Counted from the stretch's first letter, positions 30,179 to 39,586 are shown. The stretch is DNA of 64,000 bases from Mesorhizobium sophorae (GCF_002270415.1 NZ_NNRI01000007.1:806001-870000), one strand, 5' to 3'. Numbers and translations: made by a program. The notes: generated by a model from the letters alone, not told the origin.

Positions 30179-31029
30179 AGTGCGTTCTCCCTGCGGCCGA
30201 CGAGCAGCGTCAGCCCGACCAGCGCCAGCGAGATCAGCACCAGGAAGACCGCCATGGCGGCTGCGAACGGCATGTTGGACTGGTAGATCGCCTGGTCTGT
30301 GATCAGCACCGACAGCGTCCAGTGGCGTGGCCGGCCGAGGATCTGCGGCAGCAGATAGGAGCCGAGCGCGAAGACGAACACCATGATCAGCGTCGCCACG
30401 ATGGTGTTGCGCAGCGCCGGGGTGACGACGTTGAAGAAGGCTTTGACCGGCGAGGCGCCAAGTGTGCGGGCGGCCTCGAGCAGCGTCGGGTCGAGGCGGA
30501 CCAGGGCCGGATAGAGCACCAGTATTGTGTAGGGCAGCGCCTGGTAGATCATGCCGGCCAGCACAGCGCCGAAGGTCGGCAGCAGCGCCACCGGCTTGTC
30601 CATCAGCCCGAGCGCGACGAAGAGGTTGGTGATGCCGGCGGTCTGCGAAAACAGCGTCGACCAGGCAAAGCCGATGATGACTTCCGACAGCGACAACACA
30701 GACAGCAGGCCGACCAGCCACAGCGTCTGCGCGCGGCGCGAGCGCTTGGTCAGCAGATAGGTGAAGGGAAAGGCGATCGAGACGCAGCAGACGGCGACCA
30801 GCACCGCCAGCATCAGCGAAAAGCCGAGCACGCCGGCGAAGAAGGTGGTCAGGAACCGCGCATAGTTGTCGATGACGAAATCGGGCGTGTAGAAACCGGC
30901 CGGATTGCGCTTGAAGAAGCTGACCGCGATCATCGTCGAGAACGGTACGACGAAGAACACCACGAGCATCAGCCCGGGGAACAGGAGCGGCGTATAGTCG
31001 GCGAATGATTTTGGCGCTTCGCGTCTCAT
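30175..31029 (-). CDS. Polyamine-type ABC transporter permease (PotB-like)
   Basis: The 284 residues have six hydrophobic helices, and the coupling loop TLLEAARTLGASPVKAFFNVVTPAL lies near residue 183. It pairs with the PotC-like gene, and its start overlaps the ATPase stop (ATGA). It would import the ligand of the binding protein at 32.3-33.3 kb. Confidence 0.9.
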   Translation of the reverse strand: MRREAPKSFADYTPLLFPGLMLVVFFVVPFSTMIAVSFFKRNPAGFYTPDFVIDNYARFLTTFFAGVLGFSLMLAVLVAVCCVSIAFPFTYLLTKRSRRAQTLWLVGLLSVLSLSEVIIGFAWSTLFSQTAGITNLFVALGLMDKPVALLPTFGAVLAGMIYQALPYTILVLYPALVRLDPTLLEAARTLGASPVKAFFNVVTPALRNTIVATLIMVFVFALGSYLLPQILGRPRHWTLSVLITDQAIYQSNMPFAAAMAVFLVLISLALVGLTLLVGRRENAL

Positions 31030-32063
31030 GAGCCGAGCACCACGCAGCTCTCGGGCGGCAGCGTGACGCCGACCTTTGCGCCGACCGAGACGTTGGGTCT
31101 TTCGCGCGGCGTCGCCACCGCGATGATGCTGGTGCTGCCAACCTCGACGAAGGTCTCGATGGTGCCGCCGAGATCGCGCACGAAGGTCACCTGGCCGGTG
31201 ATGGCGCGGCTGCCGGGTTGGCCCAGGTGCACGTCTTCGGGACGGATCGACACCGAGGCCCTGGTGACGCCGGCCGGCATGGCGAGGCCCGGAATGGCGG
31301 TACCGAGGATGGTGGTGCGTCCGGCGCTGTCGACCTCCGCCGGCAGAAGGTTGGTGATGCCGATGAAATCGGCGACGAAGGCGTCGGCCGGCTTGCGGTA
31401 GATCTCGATCGGCGGTGCCGCCTGCAGGATCCTGCCGTGGCCCATGACCACGACCAGGTCGGCCATGGTCATCGCCTCGCGCTGGTCGTGGGTGACGACG
31501 ATGGTGGTGATGCCCAGCCGCTGCTGCAGCTGGCGCAGTTCCACCTGCATGGCCTCGCGCAGTTTGGCGTCGAGCGCCGAAAGCGGCTCGTCGAGCAGGA
31601 ACAGCTTCGGCGACAGTGCCAGCGCACGGGCGATCGCCACGCGCTGGCGCTGGCCGCCGGAAAGCTTCGCCACCGGCCGGTCGGCAAAGCCGGGCAGGTG
31701 GATCAGCGTCAGCAACTCGTCGACGCGCTTCTTCTGCTCTTCCTTCGAGGCGCCGCGGATGCGCAGGGCGTAGGCGATGTTGTCGCCGACCGAAAGATGC
31801 GGAAACAGCGCCAGCGACTGGAACACCATGCCGAGATTGCGCTTGTGGGTCGGCAGCGGCGTAATGTCCTCGCCGTCGAGTACGATGGCGCCGCTGGTCG
31901 GCTCCTCCAGCCCGGCGATCATGCGCAGCAGCGTGGTCTTGCCGCAGCCGGATGGTCCAAGCAGGCAGACGAAGGTGCCGTGCGGCACGTTGAGCCGAAC
32001 ATTGTCGACCGCGATGAAATTGCCGAAGGCCTTGGTGATGGCGTTGATATCAAGTCCGGACAT
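31026..32063 (-). CDS. Polyamine-type ABC transporter ATPase (PotA-like)
   Basis: The 345 residues carry Walker A GPSGCGKTT, signature [14 protein letters not shown], Walker B LFLLDEPLSALDA, H-loop VTHDQREAMTMAD and a C-terminal TOBE domain (SIRPEDVHLGQPG), as in PotA. I start at MSGLDINAITKAFG (32063); upstream codons in frame fall in the palindromes. It is the only ATPase in a block that holds two different importers. Confidence 0.92.
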   Translation of the reverse strand: MSGLDINAITKAFGNFIAVDNVRLNVPHGTFVCLLGPSGCGKTTLLRMIAGLEEPTSGAIVLDGEDITPLPTHKRNLGMVFQSLALFPHLSVGDNIAYALRIRGASKEEQKKRVDELLTLIHLPGFADRPVAKLSGGQRQRVAIARALALSPKLFLLDEPLSALDAKLREAMQVELRQLQQRLGITTIVVTHDQREAMTMADLVVVMGHGRILQAAPPIEIYRKPADAFVADFIGITNLLPAEVDSAGRTTILGTAIPGLAMPAGVTRASVSIRPEDVHLGQPGSRAITGQVTFVRDLGGTIETFVEVGSTSIIAVATPRERPNVSVGAKVGVTLPPESCVVLGS

Positions 32064-32123
32064 GGCTGATCCTGTTAACCGGAGGATATGGAATGGTTCC
32101 TCGCCGCCTCGTTTTCGCGGCGG

Positions 32124-32199
32124 CCTCTCCTCGGTCGCAAGAGGAGAGGCGCCGCGATTTCGGCGCGTAGCATATCCTCTCCCATCGCAATGGGAGAGG
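32124..32199. repeat. Tandem hairpins between binding-protein and ATPase genes
   Basis: Two strong palindromes are present. CCTCTCCTC (32124-32132) pairs with GAGGAGAGG (32141-32149), and CCTCTCCCAT (32176-32185) pairs with ATGGGAGAGG (32190-32199) around a 4-base loop. A weaker GCCGCC/GGCGGC pair stands just before. The 195-base gap holds no gene. Likely roles are partial termination or mRNA end protection, so that the binding protein is made in excess. Confidence 0.65.
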
Positions 32200-32258
32200 T
32201 GGTTCGCGAAGCGACCCGTCATGAGGAGCGCTTCGATGTCGGGCGAGCCGTTTTCGGC

Positions 32259-33347
32259 TTAGCCGACGATCAGCTCGGTCCACTTCTGGTTGATCCAGTC
32301 GGCCTTGGACGTATAGAGGTCGTAGCGCGGAATGATCGGCTCGATATCCGACGACACCGATGCGAACTCGGCCGGCGTCAGGTCGAGCACCTCCTTCTTC
32401 AGCGTCGGCGTGGTGCCGACCTTGCGCGACATCACGCCCTGCATCGACGGCTGGCTCATATAGTCGATGAAGGCATGCGCCTCATCGACCTTGGTCGAGG
32501 CGCGCGACAGCACCCAATTGCCGGAGTCCTGGATGCCGCCCTCCTTTGGGAAGGTGGTGCGGACATGGAAGCCGTCGGCGATCGCGAGGCCGGTGACGTC
32601 GTGATAGTACTGGCCCATCGGGATTTCGCCCGACTTCAGCGCCTGTTCGAACTGCGCCTCGTCGCGATACCACAGGCGCACATTCGGCTTGACCTCGGCA
32701 AGCTTCTCGAACGCCTTGTTCAGCCCTTCCTCGGTGTCGAGGGCATTGGTGCCGCCCATGAAGGTCTTGGCGGTCACTTCAAGCAGGAACGAGTTGGAGG
32801 CGAGCGCCAGCAGGCCGAGCTTGTCCTCGTTCGCCTTGTCCCAGAATGCCGCCCAGGAGGTCGGCGCCTCCTTGTAGACATCGGTGTTGGAGACCAGCGT
32901 GATCCACCAGGCCACCGCACCGATGCCGGCAACGCGGCCATCCGGATATTTGTTGATGAAGCGCGGCAACAGGTCGCCGTAATGCTTGAACTTGGAGGTG
33001 TCGAGCGGCGTCCACAGTTCGGTCGACTGGCCCTTGAGCGTCGAGGTCTGCGACATCATCGAAAGATCGGCCGGCGCCTGGCCGGCCTTGGCTGCCTGTT
33101 CGAGCTGCACCAGCCACGCCTCGCCGGTCGGCTCGGCGACCGATTCCACCGCGATGCCGGTGGCCTTGGTGAAGTCGGGGAAGACGTGCTCGTCGAAGGA
33201 TTTCTTGAAGTAGCCGCCATAGACGCCGACCTTGAGCGACTTGTCCTGCGCCCGCAGGATCGACGGCATGGCGAGCACGCCGGCCGTCGCCAGGCCAGCG
33301 CCAAGCACGCTGCGCCGGCTGACTTGTGTTGAGATCAATCTGTTCAT
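32259..33347 (-). CDS. Polyamine-type ABC transporter substrate-binding protein (Tat signal)
   Basis: The 362 residues start with a twin-arginine signal (SRRSVLGAGLATAGVLAMPS, cleavage near LRAQ). The mature part is of the PotD/extracellular family 1 type (KVGVYGGYFKKSFDEHVFPDF; GIGAVAWWITLVSNTDVY). Export as a folded protein is thus likely. Ligands may be putrescine, spermidine or guanidino compounds, given the ureohydrolase upstream. This is inference from neighbours. Confidence 0.9.
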   Translation of the reverse strand: MNRLISTQVSRRSVLGAGLATAGVLAMPSILRAQDKSLKVGVYGGYFKKSFDEHVFPDFTKATGIAVESVAEPTGEAWLVQLEQAAKAGQAPADLSMMSQTSTLKGQSTELWTPLDTSKFKHYGDLLPRFINKYPDGRVAGIGAVAWWITLVSNTDVYKEAPTSWAAFWDKANEDKLGLLALASNSFLLEVTAKTFMGGTNALDTEEGLNKAFEKLAEVKPNVRLWYRDEAQFEQALKSGEIPMGQYYHDVTGLAIADGFHVRTTFPKEGGIQDSGNWVLSRASTKVDEAHAFIDYMSQPSMQGVMSRKVGTTPTLKKEVLDLTPAEFASVSSDIEPIIPRYDLYTSKADWINQKWTELIVG

Positions 33348-33420
33348 CTGGTCTCTCCTCTGTTTGTGCCGGCTCTCCGGCTGGTTCCCTTGATTCCGTT
33401 GCCCGCCGTCTTCTTGCGGC

Positions 33421-34065
33421 TCAGTGGGCGGCGCGTCGTTCGAGCGAACGCGCGTATTGCGTCAGTGGAAAACACATGACGAAAAAGATCAGCGCCACCA
33501 GCCCGTAGACCTTGAAGGGTTCGAAGGTCGCATTGTTGATGGCGTTGGAGGTCCGCACCAGCTCCTCGAAGCCGATGATCGAGGTGAGCGCCGTCGACTT
33601 GATGAGCTGCACCAGGAACCCGACGGTCGGCGCGCGGGTGATCGAAAACGCCTGGGGCAGGATGATCAGACTCAGCTCCTGCAGATAGTGCAGGCCAAGG
33701 CTGGCGCCGGCATCCCACTGGCCACGCGGCAAGGCGTCGACGCCGCTGCGCCAGATCTCGGCCAGATAGGCACTGGCGAAGAAGGTGAGGCCGAGCACCG
33801 CCGCCGTCCACGGCTCGATGCGCAAGCCGAGCATCGGCAGGCCGAAGAACATCAGAAACAGCTGCATCAACAGCGGCGTCCCCTGGAACAGGGCGATATA
33901 GCTGGAGGCAACGCGCCGGCTCCATTTATTCTTGGCGATCCTGAAGAACAGCACGACCATGCCGACCACGCCGCCGCCAACGAAGGCGGCCAGCGACAAG
34001 AGCACCGTCCAGCGGGCGGCGAGCAAAAGGTTGCGCACGATGTCCCAGAAGGTGAATTCGATCAT
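33421..34065 (-). CDS. Amino-acid-type ABC transporter permease 2 (HisM/GlnP-like)
   Basis: The 214 residues show the His/Glu/Gln permease family: helices in VRNLLLAARWTVLLSLAAF, LFQGTPLLMQLFLMFFGLP, and the EAA-like loop near residue 115 (GQWDAGASLGLHYLQELSLIILPQA). It overlaps the other permease by 4 bases. It is the last gene of the amino-acid-type set, and no cognate ATPase gene follows it. Confidence 0.9.
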   Translation of the reverse strand: MIEFTFWDIVRNLLLAARWTVLLSLAAFVGGGVVGMVVLFFRIAKNKWSRRVASSYIALFQGTPLLMQLFLMFFGLPMLGLRIEPWTAAVLGLTFFASAYLAEIWRSGVDALPRGQWDAGASLGLHYLQELSLIILPQAFSITRAPTVGFLVQLIKSTALTSIIGFEELVRTSNAINNATFEPFKVYGLVALIFFVMCFPLTQYARSLERRAAH

Positions 34066-34718
34066 GACACGCCAGCCCCCAGGACGCGGCGTCCGCCCGT
34101 GACCAACAGCCGGCGCAAGGCCAACGACAGGACGAGATAAACCAGCGTCACGACAAGATAGGTCTCGAAGGACCGGAACGTGCGTGCCTGCAGCATGTCG
34201 GCCTCGTAAGTAAGCTCGCGCACCGCGATCTGCGACACCACGGCGGACTCCAGCATCATGATGACGATCTGGCTGGTCAGCGCCGGATAAATCACCTTGA
34301 GCGCCTGCGGCAGCACGATCTTGACGAAGACCTGGCGTGGCCTCAAGCCCAGCGCAAGGGCTGCTTCGGTCTGGCCGGGCGGCACGGCGTCAAGCCCGGC
34401 GCCGACGATCTCGATCGTGTAGGCCGCCATGTTGAGCGTCATCGCCAGGATGGCGGCCAATACCGGGTCAAGCCTGATCCCGAGGCTGGGCAGCCCGAAG
34501 AAGATGAAGAACAGCTGCACCAGGAACGGCGTGTTGCGCATCACCTCGACATACCAGGCAATGGCCCGCTTGAGCAGCACCGGGCCGTTTCGCCGTCCCG
34601 CAGCACCCAGGATGCTGAGGAACGTCCCCGCCAGCGTGGTCACAGCGATCAACAGGATCGTCGTGACCGCTCCGCGCGCGATGTCACCCGCAGCCCCTGG
34701 AAGCCAGGCAAAGGCCAC
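34062..34718 (-). CDS. Amino-acid-type ABC transporter permease 1
   Basis: The 218 residues are of the HisMQ family, with VEVMRNTPFLVQLFFIFFGLP near residue 57 and the loop PPGQTEAALALGLRPRQVFVKIVLPQAL. It lies 6 bases after the binding-protein gene and overlaps permease 2 (ATGA). The channel is probably a heterodimer of the two. Confidence 0.9.
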   Translation of the reverse strand: MAFAWLPGAAGDIARGAVTTILLIAVTTLAGTFLSILGAAGRRNGPVLLKRAIAWYVEVMRNTPFLVQLFFIFFGLPSLGIRLDPVLAAILAMTLNMAAYTIEIVGAGLDAVPPGQTEAALALGLRPRQVFVKIVLPQALKVIYPALTSQIVIMMLESAVVSQIAVRELTYEADMLQARTFRSFETYLVVTLVYLVLSLALRRLLVTGGRRVLGAGVS

Positions 34719-34724
34719 CGGATC

Positions 34725-35534
34725 TCAATCCTTGAGGTTGTCGGGGTTGAGCGGCGTCTTCAGCCAGGCCTGCGAGCTTGCGTCCAGCTTGCCGTCCGCC
34801 AGCATCTTGGCGATGGCGTCGTTGACCGCCTTCTTCAAGCTGTCTTCGTTCTTGTTGAGACCGATATGCGAAGGCGAGGTCAGAAGCTGGAACTTCTGCT
34901 CCGGCTTCAGCGCGTCCTGCTTGGCCAGCACCTGCGCGCCGACATCGTTGCCGACGACCATCAACTGCGTCTGGCCGGAGATGAAAGCCTGGATCACCGA
35001 ATTGTAGTTGTCGAAACGCTTGATGTCGGCCGACGCCGGAGCCGCTTCGGTGAGCGAGGTGTCTTCGAGCGTGCCACGGTTGACGGCGATCGACTTGTCG
35101 GCAAGGTCTTCCTTGCCTTTGACCGTCAGCGCCGCCGGACCGATCACGGCGATGTAGTAGGGCGCGTAGGCAGCGGCGAAGTCGATCACCTGCTCGCGTT
35201 CCTTCGAATAGCCGACGCTCATTAAGATGTCGACGCGATGGTCGTTCAGGTACGGGATACGGTTCTGGCCGGTGACGGCCACGGGATTGAGCTTCACCTT
35301 GAGCGTGTCGGCAATGTATTGCGCGACATCCATGTCATAGCCCTTGAGGCTCATGTCGGCGCTGGCCGAGGAGAAGGGCGGAAAATCGGCGAAGACGCCG
35401 ACATTGATGGTGCCGGCCTTGGTGATGTCCGCCAGGGCGTCGGCATTGGCGGCTTGCGTGGCGAGGCCAAGGCTTGCGGTGCCAAGCATCAGCACGGCGG
35501 CGATGGATGATTTGAGTGCGATACGGATCGTCAT
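34725..35534 (-). CDS. Amino-acid-type ABC transporter substrate-binding protein
   Basis: The 269 residues form a family 3 solute-binding protein: the signal peptide ends QAANA-D, and then come TINVGVFADFPPFSSASADMSLKGYDMD and the FAAAYAPYYI and AVNRGTLEDTSL segments. The ATG at 35534 has GAGGGG 8 bases upstream; the frame runs on for 21 codons without support. Ligand prediction: a polar or basic amino acid or a guanidino acid, from the neighbouring ureohydrolase. Confidence 0.9.
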   Translation of the reverse strand: MTIRIALKSSIAAVLMLGTASLGLATQAANADALADITKAGTINVGVFADFPPFSSASADMSLKGYDMDVAQYIADTLKVKLNPVAVTGQNRIPYLNDHRVDILMSVGYSKEREQVIDFAAAYAPYYIAVIGPAALTVKGKEDLADKSIAVNRGTLEDTSLTEAAPASADIKRFDNYNSVIQAFISGQTQLMVVGNDVGAQVLAKQDALKPEQKFQLLTSPSHIGLNKNEDSLKKAVNDAIAKMLADGKLDASSQAWLKTPLNPDNLKD

Positions 35535-35614
35535 TTTTATTCCCCTCTGGAAGCTTTGTGTGTTTGGGTCGGCCGCCGGCTCCAGCGCGGCAGCCACCTT
35601 TGCTTGTCTAGACG

Positions 35615-36676
35615 TCAGGCTCCTTTACCGGTGATCGCCGGGCTGAACACCATCAGGCTCAGGATTTCGAACAGAACCTGGGCGCCGGCGTGCGCCGTGT
35701 TGGTGGTCGCGTCGTATTGCGGCGCCACCTCGACGACGTCGCCGCCAACGATGTTGAGGCCCTTCAGGCCGCGCAGCAGTTCGAGCACTTCGCGCGTCGT
35801 CAGGCCGCCGACCTCGGGCGTGCCGGTGCCAGGCGCGAAGGCCGGATCGACGCTGTCGATGTCGAAGGAGATATAGGTCGGCCCGTCGCCGACGATCTTG
35901 CGCGCCTTCTCGATGATGGCGGGGATGCCGAGACCGGTCACCTCCTCGGCATGCACGACGGTCATGCCGGACTCGTAGGTGAACTCCCACAGATATTCAG
36001 CCGAGCCGCGAATGCCGATCTGGATCGTGCGCGTCGGATCGAGGACGCCGTCGAGCACCGCGTTGCGGAACGGTCCGCCGTGGTGGAACTTGGTCATGTC
36101 GAATAGGCCACTGGTGTCGCAATGGGCGTCGATGTGGATCAGGCCGACCGGAGCCTTCTTGCCGACGGCCTTCAGGATCGGATGGCTGATCGAATGGTCG
36201 CCGCCGACCGACAGCGGGATGACGCCGGCATCGACGATCTGGTTGGTGCGGCGCTCGATATCCTCATGGCTGATCTCGAGCCGGTAGCGGCTGCGGAACG
36301 GCGTGTCGCCGATGTCGGCGACCCGAAGTTCATGCGTCGGGGCGCATTCCAGCACGTGATTGTAGGGGCCGATGCGTTCGATGGCGCGCAGCGCCCTTGG
36401 CCCGAAACGCGAGCCCGGCCGGTTGGTGACGCCGAGGTCCATAGGCACGCCGATCATCGCCACCTGCAGGTCGCCGAAATCCGGATTGTCGGCCGCTATT
36501 TCGCGGTAGGGGGCGGCGAGGAAGGTCGGTATGCCGGAATAGGGCGCCAGCCGGGTTCCGGACTTGGAAAATATCTTGTCGGCGACGCGCCGGAATTTCG
36601 GGTCGAACATTTCGCCGCCATGGCTCTCGCCATATTTACGACGCAACGCGTCGAGCTTGCCGCGATCGTAACCCAT
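35615..36676 (-). CDS. Arginase-family ureohydrolase (agmatinase/guanidinobutyrase-like)
   Basis: The 353 residues carry all six metal ligands of the arginase fold: His161 (GGDHSISHP), Asp183, His185 and Asp187 (IDAHCD), Asp272 and Asp274 (FDIDSVDP). It hydrolyses a guanidino compound to urea plus an amine. Length is about 40 residues above classical SpeB because of an N-terminal extension (FDPKFRRVADKIFSK). Agmatine, 4-guanidinobutyrate, 3-guanidinopropionate or guanidine itself are possible substrates; the sequence alone does not decide. It is first in the minus-strand transport block, divergent from a LysR gene. Confidence 0.88.
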   Translation of the reverse strand: MGYDRGKLDALRRKYGESHGGEMFDPKFRRVADKIFSKSGTRLAPYSGIPTFLAAPYREIAADNPDFGDLQVAMIGVPMDLGVTNRPGSRFGPRALRAIERIGPYNHVLECAPTHELRVADIGDTPFRSRYRLEISHEDIERRTNQIVDAGVIPLSVGGDHSISHPILKAVGKKAPVGLIHIDAHCDTSGLFDMTKFHHGGPFRNAVLDGVLDPTRTIQIGIRGSAEYLWEFTYESGMTVVHAEEVTGLGIPAIIEKARKIVGDGPTYISFDIDSVDPAFAPGTGTPEVGGLTTREVLELLRGLKGLNIVGGDVVEVAPQYDATTNTAHAGAQVLFEILSLMVFSPAITGKGA

Positions 36677-36856
36677 GTCCGCTCCTCCTGCCGGGCCTGA
36701 TGCAATGCGGCCGCCGGTGATCTTGGCGAAGCGACCGTCATCCGGCCGGGTCGTTGTCCCGCTGGCTGCCTGCAGATTTCACGTCTTGATGCTGTTCCGG
36801 GCCAAAGTGTCTGGCAGCCGCATTGAAAAATCAATTGATATTGTTAGGGTGTTGGC

Positions 36857-36873
36857 TGTGAGAAAATCTCACA
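36857..36873. promoter_or_regulatory. Perfect LysR-type operator (T-N11-A)
   Basis: TGTGAGAAAATCTCACA is a perfect palindrome with 7-base arms around AAA, and it contains the T-N11-A LysR box TGAGAAAATCTCA. It lies between the divergent ureohydrolase and LysR genes. A second small palindrome, TCAATTGA, is at 36831-36838. Control of both genes by the LysR product is the natural reading. Confidence 0.65.
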
Positions 36874-36944
36874 ATTAACTCTAAGCACTATCTCATCCGA
36901 AAAACCGGCCTCCATTTTTCGGGATCGTGCTTCAATGGATGCTC

Positions 36945-37919
36945 ATGGCCAAGCGCCTGCCACCGCTGAATCCGCTGCGCGCCTTCGAGGCAACGGCCCG
37001 CCATGGCTCGCTGACCAAGGCGGCGAGTGAGCTGAATGTCACGCATGGCGCCATCAGTCACCAGATCAAGGCGCTCGAGCAGTCGCTCGGCGTCAAGCTT
37101 TTCGAGCGCGCCGGCCAGCGGGTCAAACTGACGCCACATGGTGCCGAGCTGCTGCCGGCGGTCTCGAGCGCCTTCGACGGCATCGCCGCCGCCACGCAGC
37201 GCATGACAAGGCCGGCGAGCAGCGGCACGCTCTCCGTCTCCTGCGTGCCGGCATTGCTCTTGCTGTGGATGACGCCGCGGCTCGGCAGTTTCATGGCGCA
37301 ATACCCTGACATCAGGCTGACGCTGATCCCTTCCAACGACGCCAAGGATATCCGCGCGCCGCAGATCGATGTCTGCGTACATTACGGCGATGGCAGCTGG
37401 ACCGATTGCTGGATGCGCAAATGGTCGGGGCTCGAACTGTTTCCCGTGGTGAGCCCGACGTTGATCAACAACCGTCCGATCCGCAGCTTCAGGGATCTCG
37501 CCGACCATGTCTTCCTGCATGGCGATGACGGCCGCGAATGGCACACCTGGCTGGCGGCCGCCGATGCGCTGGACCTGGAACGCGGCCGCCGTCATCATCT
37601 GGGCGATGCACGCATGGCGGTTGAGGCCGCGGTCCACGGCCATGGCGTGGCGCTGGGCGATTCGGTGACGGCCAGTTCGCTGCTGGCCAGGGGCATGCTG
37701 GTGGCGCCGTTCAGCTTGTCGGTGCCGGCGATCGACGATTTCTATGTCGTCTGTCGCAACGAGATGAAGTCGACGCCGATCGTGCAGTTGTTCATCGACT
37801 GGCTGTTTGCCGAGAAGGCGCAGGACGACGGCCGCGCCGATGCGCCGGTGGCGGGCCGCGTCGTCACCCGCCGCAAGCGTCCGGCGCTCAGGGTCATCGG
37901 CGGCAGAACCGGGATCTGA
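36945..37919 (+). CDS. LysR-family regulator divergent from the ureohydrolase block
   Basis: The 324 residues have a GcvA-type N-terminus (KRLPPLNPLRAFEATARHGS) with the helix-turn-helix at THGAISHQIKALEQSLG, and a LysR effector domain (IDVCVHYGDGSWTD, HGVALGDSV). The C-terminal 25 residues are basic (RRKRPALRVIGG). ATG codons at 36939 and 36945 and a GTG at 36927 are all in frame with no clear ribosome site; I take the one that gives MAKRLPP. It likely controls the ureohydrolase and transport genes. Confidence 0.85.
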   Translation: MAKRLPPLNPLRAFEATARHGSLTKAASELNVTHGAISHQIKALEQSLGVKLFERAGQRVKLTPHGAELLPAVSSAFDGIAAATQRMTRPASSGTLSVSCVPALLLLWMTPRLGSFMAQYPDIRLTLIPSNDAKDIRAPQIDVCVHYGDGSWTDCWMRKWSGLELFPVVSPTLINNRPIRSFRDLADHVFLHGDDGREWHTWLAAADALDLERGRRHHLGDARMAVEAAVHGHGVALGDSVTASSLLARGMLVAPFSLSVPAIDDFYVVCRNEMKSTPIVQLFIDWLFAEKAQDDGRADAPVAGRVVTRRKRPALRVIGGRTGI

Positions 37920-38078
37920 CCCCGGCCGGTCGTTGGCGGCGACGGCCGATTGTATTCGGCGGCGTGCAGGGTTCTCTTTTTGTCGGGCCAGCCTGAAACC
38001 GGGCAGCGTTTTGGTCAATTCGATGCTATGAGGCCTGTCGCGGTTGTGGGTAGCAGGCAGCGAGGGCAGTGTTGAAAC

Positions 38079-39383
38079 ATGGCTAAGACCGATATTGCGC
38101 GGCGTGTCTATAATCACACCTGGAAGCTCGACCCGATCGTGCGCAGCCTGCTCGATACCGATTTCTACAAGCTTTTGATGCTGCAGATGATCTGGGGCAT
38201 GTACCCCAAGGTCGACACGACCTTCTCACTGATCAACCGCACCACCTCCGTGCGGCTGGCCGAAGAGATCGACGAGGGCGAACTGCGCGAACAACTCGAC
38301 CATGCCCGCACCTTGCGCTTCAGCAAGAAGGAGATGATCTGGCTCGGCGGTAACAATTTCTACGGCCGCAAGCAGATCTTCGAGCCGGAATTCCTCGCCT
38401 GGCTGGAGAATTTCAGGCTGCCGGAATACGAATTGTCGAAGCGCGACGGCCAGTATGAGCTCACCTTCAGCGGGCCTTGGATGTACACCACGCTGTGGGA
38501 AATCCCGGCGCTCGCCATCATAAATGAACTCCGTTCCCGCGCGGCCTTGCGGGCGTACGGCCCGTTCGCGCTCGACGTGCTCTATGCCCGCGCCAAGGCC
38601 AAGATGTGGGCCAAGACCGAACGGCTGAAGGCGCTTCCCGGTATCCGAATCTCTGACTTCGGCACGCGCCGGCGCCATTCCTTCCTGTGGCAGCGCTGGT
38701 GCGTCGAAGCGCTGAAGGAAGGCATCGGCGAGGCCTTCACCGGCACCTCCAACGTGCTTTTGGCCATGGACAACGACCTCGAAGCGCTCGGCACCAACGC
38801 GCACGAACTGCCGATGGTGTTCGCAGCGCTCGCCAATTCGGAAAAAGAGCTGAAACAGTCACCCTACAAGGTGCTGCAGGACTGGCAGCGCTATTATGGC
38901 GGCAATCTGCTGATCGTGCTGCCCGACGCCTTCGGCACGGCCTCGTTCCTGCGCGACGCGCCGGACTGGGTGGCCGACTGGACCGGTTTTCGCCCCGACA
39001 GCGCTCCGCCCATCGAGGGCGGCGAGAAAATCCTGTCCTGGTGGCGCGACAGGGGTAAGGATCCCCGGCAGAAACTGCTGATCTTCTCCGACGGGCTCGA
39101 GGTCGAAACGATCGAGGAGACCTACCGCCATTTCAGGGGCAAGGTGCGCATGTCGTTCGGCTGGGGCACCAACCTCACCAATGATTTCGAGGGCTGCGCG
39201 CCAACCGAAACCAACAGCCTGGACGCCATATCGCTGGTCTGCAAGGTCACCGAGGCCAATGGAAGGCCGGCGGTCAAGCTTTCCGACAACCCGGCCAAGG
39301 CGACGGGCGACGAGAAAGAGATCGAGCGTTATTTGCGCATCTTCGGTCAGAAGGACCGCGTGGAGCAACTGGTCAAGGTGTGA
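38079..39383 (+). CDS. pncB: Nicotinate phosphoribosyltransferase
   Basis: The 434 residues match the long PncB type of proteobacteria: [16 protein letters not shown] near residue 24, FGTRRRHSF near 192 (with the autophosphorylated His), and GWGTNLTND near 363. It converts nicotinate, PRPP and ATP to nicotinate mononucleotide in NAD salvage. It stands alone, 9 kb before pncA, which makes its substrate. The ATG at 38079 is the first of the domain. Confidence 0.96.
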   Translation: MAKTDIARRVYNHTWKLDPIVRSLLDTDFYKLLMLQMIWGMYPKVDTTFSLINRTTSVRLAEEIDEGELREQLDHARTLRFSKKEMIWLGGNNFYGRKQIFEPEFLAWLENFRLPEYELSKRDGQYELTFSGPWMYTTLWEIPALAIINELRSRAALRAYGPFALDVLYARAKAKMWAKTERLKALPGIRISDFGTRRRHSFLWQRWCVEALKEGIGEAFTGTSNVLLAMDNDLEALGTNAHELPMVFAALANSEKELKQSPYKVLQDWQRYYGGNLLIVLPDAFGTASFLRDAPDWVADWTGFRPDSAPPIEGGEKILSWWRDRGKDPRQKLLIFSDGLEVETIEETYRHFRGKVRMSFGWGTNLTNDFEGCAPTETNSLDAISLVCKVTEANGRPAVKLSDNPAKATGDEKEIERYLRIFGQKDRVEQLVKV

Positions 39384-39429
39384 GGGGTGATGGGTTGAAT
39401 GACATGACCGCCCGGTCGCATTCCCTCCC

Positions 39430-39586
39430 ACCCCCCTCTGTCCTGCCGGACATCTCCCCCGCAAGGGGGGAGATCGGCCGCCACCTCTGGTTTCGCCAAT
39501 TTTCAACATTGCAAGAAAGGCGGCCGGCAGATGAACTGCTGATCTCCCCCCTTGCGGGGGATATGTCCGGCAGGACAGAGGGGGGT
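39430..39586. repeat. Palindromic intergenic element, copy 2 (RIME-like)
   Basis: The arms are 46 bases (39430-39475 and 39541-39586) and match in inverted orientation with a single difference. Each starts ACCCCCCTCTGTCCTGCCGG and carries a CCCCCGCAAGGGGGG mini-hairpin. The centre contains GGTTTCGCCAATTTTCAACA, shared with copies 1 and 3. The near-perfect arms suggest a recent arrival. An open frame runs through it into the next gene, but I take that as chance. Confidence 0.8.

Noticed and set aside
29375..31141. 588-codon minus-strand frame over two permeases
   Set aside because: Only the last 267 codons are a permease; the rest is a shadow of the overlapping permease in another frame.
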